This document shows, piece by piece, positions 58,916 through 64,000 of a stretch of 64,000 bases of DNA (within the stretch, counting starts at the first letter, position 1; each line of letters opens with the position of its first letter). The position numbers and the translations under genes are program-made. The DNA is from Zeimonas sp964538505 (GTDB taxonomy: Bacteria; Pseudomonadota; Gammaproteobacteria; Burkholderiales; Burkholderiaceae_E): positions 1 to 64,000 of the forward strand of contig CAZIDY010000008.1 in the NCBI GenBank assembly GCA_964538505.1, given 5' to 3'. The notes under the pieces are model-generated. The model did no database searches. It was not told the DNA's origin and saw only the letters and a list, made by a program, of their open reading frames with translations.

Positions 58916-60558
58916 GGGAAGCGGTGCGAAAGGGTGGTGCTCCGGCCCGCGACGACGTCGACCTGCGTCTGCAGCGTCCTGCCGGCCGGATTGCGAATCT
59001 CGATGTGATGCGAGCCGGCATCGAGCGTGAGCTGCTTCAGCGGCGGCGTGATGCCGCGCGATACGCCATCGACGAAGACCTCTCCCCATGGCATGACGGC
59101 CAGCCGGACAGCGCCGGTACGCGAGGCTGCGTCGGCGGCGGGCACGGGTTTCGACGCGACCGCGAGTGACGCGACTGCGGCTGCGGCTGCAGTTTTCAGG
59201 GCCGGCGACGCGACAGCGGCTTGCGAAGCCAGCGGCGCAGCGCCAGCCCGCGGCGTCGACGGCGTGGCAGCAGCGGTCGAGGTCGATGCCTGCGCATGCG
59301 CAGCGCGATCCGGTGCAGCGAGCGGGTCGCGCGGTTGCGCCTCGCGCTTCGCAGGGCCTTGCGCCACCTCTGCCCGCGACGACCCCGAACCGGTCGCCGG
59401 ACCCGACCGTACAGGCGCCACCGGAGACGCGGCTGCGACTACCGACGAAGGCGGCGCACCGTCGCCGGTCGCGAACCACGCGACGACCGCCACGAAAACG
59501 ACCGCAACGCCGCCCGCTGCCCACACAAGCGGTGTCCGCGGGGCGGCAGGGCGCTTCGCGGCCGGCGCTGCACGCGGCGCTTCGCGCGGCTGCGTGCATT
59601 CGTGGATGGTGTCATCGGCGCCGGCGTGGTTCGCGTCGGAACCCTGGATGCCATCGACCGGTGATGCCGCGAACAGCATCGAGCGAAACTCGCCCACGGT
59701 GCGCGGCCGCTCCTCGGGTCGGATCGACAGGCCGCGATCGATCGCCTCGAGAAAGCGTCGGCCGTAGCCGGGAAGCTCGAGCGTCGTCAGCGACGGCAGC
59801 GAATCGTGCATCACGCGCGACGCGGACGCGGGCGGCATCCGGTTCGTCACTGCGAAGTACAGCAGCGCGGCGACGGAATAGATGTCGGTCCACGGCCCCT
59901 GCCGGTTCGACGGGTCGTCGGCGTACTGTTCGATCGGTGCGTAGCCGGGCTTGAGCATCACCGTCATCGCACGGTCGCTCTCGCCGATCACGCGCCGCGC
60001 CGCGCCGAGGTCGAGCAGCAAGGCCTTGCCGTCGTTGCACAGCAGGATGTTGTCGGCCGAAACGTCGCGGTGATAGCAGTCCTCGCCGTGCATGTGCTCG
60101 AGCGCGTCGAGCACCGGGCGGATCACCGCCCGGAGCCACGCCTCGGTGACGACGTTCGGGCCGTTGGCGAGCACCTGGTCGAGCGTGCGCCCCTCGTAGA
60201 AGGGCATCACCATGTAGGCGGTGCCGTTCTGCTCCCAGAAGTGGAGCACCTCGAGCAGCCCCGGGTGGCTGAACTGTGCGAGCAGCCGCGCCTCGGCGAG
60301 GAAGCTGCGACGACCGAGCTCGAAGGTTTTCGCGTAGCGGCTCGACACCGGGTGCACGATGCCGTCGACGCGCGCGGCGAGCTGCGCGGGCAGGTACTCC
60401 TTGATCGCGACGCGTCGCTGCAGCGTCAGGTCCTCGGCCTCGTAGACGACGCCGAAGCCGCCCTGGCCGACGACGCGCGTGACGAGGAAATCGCCCAGGC
60501 GCTGCCCCGGCTCGAGCGTCATCGACTCGGCGAGCATCTCGGTATGGCTCATGTCCAT
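58912..60558 (-). CDS. Ser/Thr protein kinase with membrane helix and PEGA domain
   Basis: The 548-residue protein has a Hanks-type kinase domain (VGQGGFGVVYEAED, AIKEYLPAQ with the ATP Lys, YHRDVSADNILL catalytic loop, LLLDLGAARR with DLG for DFG, about 20-275), one membrane helix (LVWAAGGVAVVFVAVVAWFATG, about 315-335), an Ala/Pro/Ser-rich linker and a C-terminal PEGA-type domain (AVMPWGEVFVDGVSRGITPPLKQLTLDAGSHHIEI). It is a transmembrane kinase with an extracellular PEGA. The layout recurs with T6SS and other envelope systems. It is followed by the TssQ-like lipoprotein with ATGA overlap. Confidence 0.92.
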   Translation of the reverse strand: MDMSHTEMLAESMTLEPGQRLGDFLVTRVVGQGGFGVVYEAEDLTLQRRVAIKEYLPAQLAARVDGIVHPVSSRYAKTFELGRRSFLAEARLLAQFSHPGLLEVLHFWEQNGTAYMVMPFYEGRTLDQVLANGPNVVTEAWLRAVIRPVLDALEHMHGEDCYHRDVSADNILLCNDGKALLLDLGAARRVIGESDRAMTVMLKPGYAPIEQYADDPSNRQGPWTDIYSVAALLYFAVTNRMPPASASRVMHDSLPSLTTLELPGYGRRFLEAIDRGLSIRPEERPRTVGEFRSMLFAASPVDGIQGSDANHAGADDTIHECTQPREAPRAAPAAKRPAAPRTPLVWAAGGVAVVFVAVVAWFATGDGAPPSSVVAAASPVAPVRSGPATGSGSSRAEVAQGPAKREAQPRDPLAAPDRAAHAQASTSTAAATPSTPRAGAAPLASQAAVASPALKTAAAAAVASLAVASKPVPAADAASRTGAVRLAVMPWGEVFVDGVSRGITPPLKQLTLDAGSHHIEIRNPAGRTLQTQVDVVAGRSTTLSHRFP

Positions 60559-60568
60559 CTGGTGAGGC

Positions 60569-63025
60569 TCATGTCGTTCCCACCTGTATCGGCGAAGCGG
60601 CGGCATCGACCCTGCGCGGCGTGCGTTCGGTCGGCGCTGCGTCTCGCGCTGCACGCGCTTGCGCCGGGCGCGCATCGGCGAGATGCGCACGCACGGCGGC
60701 GAGCTGCGCCCGCGCGGCCTCGAGCGGCGCGAGATCGACGGGGCGGTCAAGCCAGTGGCCGATCGGCTCGGGCTTTCCGAGCACGAAGCCCTGCGCGTAA
60801 TCCATGTCGACGCGCAGCAGGAACTCGATCGCGTTGACGTCCTCCACCCATTCGGCCACGCAGGCCATGCCGAGCTCCTCGGCGAGGCGACGGATACCGC
60901 TGACGATGACCTGGTTGCGCGGCTGCCGGTCGATGCCCGGCATGAACTGGCCATCGATCTTGACCAGCGACGCGGGAAGCTCGCGCAGATAGGCGAACGA
61001 CGAGTACCCCGCACCGAAGTCGTCGAGCGCGATCCGCACGTCGAGCGAGCGCATCTTCTCGACGAAGCGCCGCGTGCCCCGCACGTCGAACATCGCGATC
61101 GACTCGGTGATCTCCAGGCAGATGCGCGGCGCCACTTCGGGGCAGTCGCGCAGCAGCACGTGCGCGTCGGCGAGGAAACGCTCGTCGTTCAGCGAGATCC
61201 CGCTCAGGTTCACGGTGAAGAAATCGACGCACTCGGCATGCTCGCGGTTACCGTCCAGGTGACGCAGCGTGCTCTCGAGCATGTGCCAGTCGATGCGCCG
61301 CATCGCCCCGTGCCGTTCGGCCGCTGCGATCAGCCGGCCTGGCGGGAGGATCTGCCCTCGTTCGTCGCGTTCGCGCAGCAGCACCTCGTACGACATCGAT
61401 CGATGCTCGGCACCCGGCCGGCGCAACGGGACGATCGGCTGCGCGAAGATGGCGATGCGCTCGACCGGCAGGCTCGTACGCAGGCGCTGGCCGAGATCGA
61501 CCTCGGCGCGATAGCGGGCCAGATGCTCGTCGGACGGCTCCGCGGCAACGAGCCCGCCGCCATGGTTGCGGCGCGCATCGCGACATGCAGCACCCGCATA
61601 GGCGATCAGCTCGGCAGCGCTCATGTCGGGAGCGAACTCGACGACGCCGGTGCTCGCCATCACGCGGATGCGCTTGCCGTCGACCTCGTAGGCGGTGTCG
61701 ACGATCGCCGACAGCGCGTTCTGCGCAGCCGTTCGCGCCCACGCCAGCGGGCAACCGGGCAGCACGACGAGGAACTCGTCGCCGCCCAGTCGGGCGATTC
61801 GCGCCGTGTCGGGAACGCTGCGTTCGATCCTTCGCCCGACCTCCGCGACGAGCGAGTTGCCGGCCGCGTGACCGAACACGTCATTGACGGCCTTGAAGCG
61901 ATGCAGGTCGACGTAGAAGAGCGACGCCTGCGCACCCTGCGCGACGAGCTCCGATACACGCTGGATCTCGCGCTCGAGCCCGTGCAGATTCAGCCGCTCG
62001 GTAAGCGGGTCGTGATAGGCCATGTGCTCGAGCGTACGCGCGAGCTGCGTGCGCTCGGTGACGTCGACGAAGCTGATCTCGACCGCGTCGCCGGCGAGCA
62101 GTGCATCGACGTCGACGATGCGCTGGGCGCCGTCTTCCGTCGTGACGCGCACCTCGTTGCTGTAACGCCCCTGCGCAGCCGTCTGCGCGAGCAGCGCTTC
62201 GGCGCGCTCGTCTCCCAGCAGCGCGGCCAGCGTGTTGACGCGCCCCTGCCGGAGCTCGGCGCGGAACAGCTGCCCGGCCAGGTCGTTCCAGCGCTGCACC
62301 TGGCCCGCGGGATCGACCGACAGCAGCGCGACCGGCACCGAGTAGTAGACGTGCCGGTACTTGCGCGCCGCCTCGATCAGGTTGCGCTGCGTCTGCAGGC
62401 GCCGCTGACGCTCGACGTAGGCGACGCGCCCGACGATCGTCAGCGCGAGAACGGCGAAGGCGAGCGCACCCGTGCGCACGTCGAGCAGGTCGTCCGCAAT
62501 CGACGGGGCCACGTCGACGCGCGCGACGATGCCGATCGCGTGCAGCGTCCAGCCGAGAACGAAGACGACCGTCGGCAGGTCCGGCCGCGCCTGTGTCGCC
62601 GCGGCGCCGACGATGACGGCCGCAACGATCGCCGTCGCGACGTAGCCCGACTCCTCGAAACGGATCGACGGCGAAAGCGTGGCCGCGACGATCGCCGCCA
62701 CGAGGCCGATCACGGGCGAGAACCGCAGCGCGCGCCGCAGCCGTGCCGCGCTCGGATCGCGCTCGACGAAGGCGAGGATCAGCTCGACGCTGGCGATCGC
62801 GAAAAGCAGCCACAGCCCGCCGGAGAGTACGAGGCGGGCCGCGGACGGTGACTGCGTCGCCTGCAGGGCCGGCGGCGGGAGCGTGCACAGCAGCCATGCC
62901 GCCAGCCACGCCGCCAGGCACAGTGCCTGTCGCGTGCGCTGCGTCCAGTCCGCGCGAAGGACGAGCACGACCGGGCGCAGCGGTCGCGCAAGCAGCGCCC
63001 TGCCGGTGTCGGGCAGTCCGGGCAT
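60569..63025 (-). CDS. membrane GGDEF-EAL protein with PAS domain
   Basis: The 818-residue protein has about six N-terminal membrane helices, a PAS domain (about 220-335), a GGDEF domain with intact LGGDEF (about 345-495) and an EAL domain (about 515-765). The EAL signature is EVL; metal and catalytic residues remain in FTVNLSG, CLEITES, ALDDFGAGYSS, VKIDGQFM, AEWVED and DYAQGF. Either cyclase or phosphodiesterase activity, or both, is possible. It is 10 bases before the kinase gene, so c-di-GMP and phosphorylation control may be linked. It could set c-di-GMP levels in the envelope circuit. Confidence 0.92.
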   Translation of the reverse strand: MPGLPDTGRALLARPLRPVVLVLRADWTQRTRQALCLAAWLAAWLLCTLPPPALQATQSPSAARLVLSGGLWLLFAIASVELILAFVERDPSAARLRRALRFSPVIGLVAAIVAATLSPSIRFEESGYVATAIVAAVIVGAAATQARPDLPTVVFVLGWTLHAIGIVARVDVAPSIADDLLDVRTGALAFAVLALTIVGRVAYVERQRRLQTQRNLIEAARKYRHVYYSVPVALLSVDPAGQVQRWNDLAGQLFRAELRQGRVNTLAALLGDERAEALLAQTAAQGRYSNEVRVTTEDGAQRIVDVDALLAGDAVEISFVDVTERTQLARTLEHMAYHDPLTERLNLHGLEREIQRVSELVAQGAQASLFYVDLHRFKAVNDVFGHAAGNSLVAEVGRRIERSVPDTARIARLGGDEFLVVLPGCPLAWARTAAQNALSAIVDTAYEVDGKRIRVMASTGVVEFAPDMSAAELIAYAGAACRDARRNHGGGLVAAEPSDEHLARYRAEVDLGQRLRTSLPVERIAIFAQPIVPLRRPGAEHRSMSYEVLLRERDERGQILPPGRLIAAAERHGAMRRIDWHMLESTLRHLDGNREHAECVDFFTVNLSGISLNDERFLADAHVLLRDCPEVAPRICLEITESIAMFDVRGTRRFVEKMRSLDVRIALDDFGAGYSSFAYLRELPASLVKIDGQFMPGIDRQPRNQVIVSGIRRLAEELGMACVAEWVEDVNAIEFLLRVDMDYAQGFVLGKPEPIGHWLDRPVDLAPLEAARAQLAAVRAHLADARPAQARAARDAAPTERTPRRVDAAASPIQVGTT

Positions 63026-63214
63026 GTCTCCGTTTTCCAGGTCGGTCGCATGGCCGACGCGAAGCGCGCGGCCTCGACCGGGGCGAAACCTTCGGGAGCA
63101 TCGCCGACGGTCTCGCGCGCACGACGGGCAGGCCGGACAGCCGGACGATGGGCCGCGATACGCGGCGCCCGGCGTGTGGCCTCGGCAGGGCCCAGCCTCA
63201 CCGGGGCGGGCGCT

Positions 63215-64000
63215 TCAGCCGCCCGATGGCGTCGCCGGCGACCGCTCGAGCAGTGCGCGCAGGCCGGCGAGCCGGGCCTTGCCCATCTCCTGGCTGACCG
63301 TCTGCGCGGGCGCCGGCGACGCATCGAGCTGCATCTCCTCGAGGAAACGCGAAGGCAGCTGCTCGTAGCGTTCGCGACCGCGCTTGCGCTGGCGGCACCA
63401 GGTGAGCGTGAGGCTGCGCTGCGCGCGGGTCACCGCCACGTACATCAGGCGGCGCTCTTCCTCGATGCGCCGGGCCTGCGCATCGACGTGAGGAAGTTCA
63501 CGCACGGCCGGAGCGTCCTGTCGCCGCGCGGCGCCTTCGCTGTCCGCGGGCGCATCGTCATCGCCCGACGAGGTCCTGTCGCCACGATGCGGCAGCAACC
63601 CCTCCTCGCAACCGACGACGAAGACGTGCGCGAACTCGAGCCCCTTGGCCGCGTGTATGGTCGTCAGCCGCACCGCGTCGGCGTCGGCATCGCGCCGATC
63701 GAGCTGCGAGAGCAGCGCGACGGTCTGCGCGAGCTTCAGCAGCGTCGCGTTGTCGTCCTCGGCGCGCTTCTTCATCCAGTCGACGAAATCGCAGACGTTC
63801 TGCCATCGGTTGGCAGCGATCTTGTCGTCGCCCGTCGCGAAAAGGTGCGCCTTGTAGTCGATCGCCGACACGAGATCGTCGAGCACCTGTGCAGCCGGCT
63901 CCTTCGACGCACGCCAGCCCATGCGATTGACGAACTCGCCGAACTCGCGCAGCGGCTCGAGCTGCCGCGCGGCGATGCGCGACTCGAATCCGGCCTCGAA
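63215..64000 (-). CDS. Rep/UvrD-family DNA helicase, C-terminal part (runs off window)
   Basis: The visible 261 codons form the C-terminal part of a superfamily 1 helicase: RLTTIHAAKGLEFAHVFVVGCEEGLLPH (motif V), EEERRLMYVAVTRAQRSLTLTW (motif VI, with the Arg finger), and the end QTVSQEMGKARLAGLRALL. The 5' part lies beyond 64000. The motif order and the region between motifs V and VI resemble Rep more than UvrD. It unwinds DNA at stalled forks. The gene is in the same direction as the GGDEF–EAL gene and ends 189 bases before it. Confidence 0.9.
   Translation of the reverse strand, partial: FEAGFESRIAARQLEPLREFGEFVNRMGWRASKEPAAQVLDDLVSAIDYKAHLFATGDDKIAANRWQNVCDFVDWMKKRAEDDNATLLKLAQTVALLSQLDRRDADADAVRLTTIHAAKGLEFAHVFVVGCEEGLLPHRGDRTSSGDDDAPADSEGAARRQDAPAVRELPHVDAQARRIEEERRLMYVAVTRAQRSLTLTWCRQRKRGRERYEQLPSRFLEEMQLDASPAPAQTVSQEMGKARLAGLRALLERSPATPSGG

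Noticed and set aside
58421..60558. Part of a type VI secretion cluster
   Set aside because: Only TssQ-like and kinase genes are present; no tssB, tssC, hcp, vgrG or tssM in the window.
63026..63214. Possible c-di-GMP or fluoride riboswitch upstream of the GGDEF–EAL gene
   Set aside because: A GGCGATG-like segment is present but the remaining conserved positions of either class do not match.

Overview
The window is one continuous stretch of very GC-rich DNA (roughly two-thirds G+C by eye) with strong third-position G/C bias. It looks like the chromosome of a betaproteobacterium, most likely Burkholderiales-like. The basis is gene order and protein families: argS–SPOR–dsbA; lpoA–yraN–diaA–dolP head-to-head with rsmI; a fused ~1,200-residue indolepyruvate oxidoreductase next to an Lrp regulator; and TACAAT/TATAAT-type -10 elements. 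I see no rRNA, prophage, integrase, transposase or CRISPR array. There is one tRNA, tRNA-Arg(CCG). No stretch over 300 bases lacks a gene.

Layout. 1–6.9 kb: lemA with an M48 protease, an array of short hairpins, then the envelope/replication cluster lpoA–yraN–diaA–dolP divergent from rsmI. 6.9–12.1 kb: a minus-strand operon argS–SPOR protein–dsbA–BtuF-like binding protein–rlpA. 12.1–17.4 kb: acyl-CoA synthetase, a small membrane protein with a TrkA-type potassium channel, and a cystathionine beta-lyase-like enzyme. 17.4–25.9 kb: indolepyruvate oxidoreductase with divergent Lrp, a hybrid sensor kinase, an enoyl-CoA hydratase, tRNA-Arg and a cation efflux protein. 26–29 kb: a CBS–BON protein and a cytochrome c, followed by scrap DNA holding a decayed copA, an antitoxin with a broken ParE-like toxin, an inverted repeat and a 7-bp tandem repeat. 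29–39.2 kb: reverse transsulfuration pair (cystathionine beta-synthase and gamma-lyase), c-type cytochromes, an exported amidase, an enoyl-CoA hydratase coupled to a truncated livM, an SDR, a MoaD-like plus BNR-repeat pair, and a VOC protein. 39.3–46.3 kb: TetR, cupin, then the most unusual block. In it a TIR–transmembrane protein and an exported pentapeptide-repeat protein face a SLOG-like/four-TM protein coupled to a PGDYG-like protein. 46.4–54 kb: DsrE-like protein, zinc phospholipase C-like protein, P-type Ca-type ATPase, lysozyme-inhibitor-like lipoprotein, DUF1772-like protein, bacterioferritin and two VOC proteins. 54.2–64 kb: YbjQ, an MFS carrier, a sigma-54 activator, a coiled-coil membrane protein, then TssQ-like lipoprotein, Ser/Thr kinase–PEGA and a GGDEF–EAL protein, ending in the 3' part of a Rep/UvrD helicase that runs off the window.

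A recurring theme is gene decay. An epimerase tail sits beside tRNA-Arg. copA is reduced to its two ends with frameshifts. A ParE-like toxin, a livM permease and a VOC protein are all truncated. Several of these fragments overlap or abut intact neighbours, so they look like scars of deletions. The best candidate for an undescribed system is 40.58–46.28 kb. TIR and SLOG domains belong to the nucleotide-centred conflict and signalling families, and here both are membrane-tethered and paired with an exported pentapeptide protein and a PGDYG-like protein. This is inference from domain content and arrangement; no function is shown.
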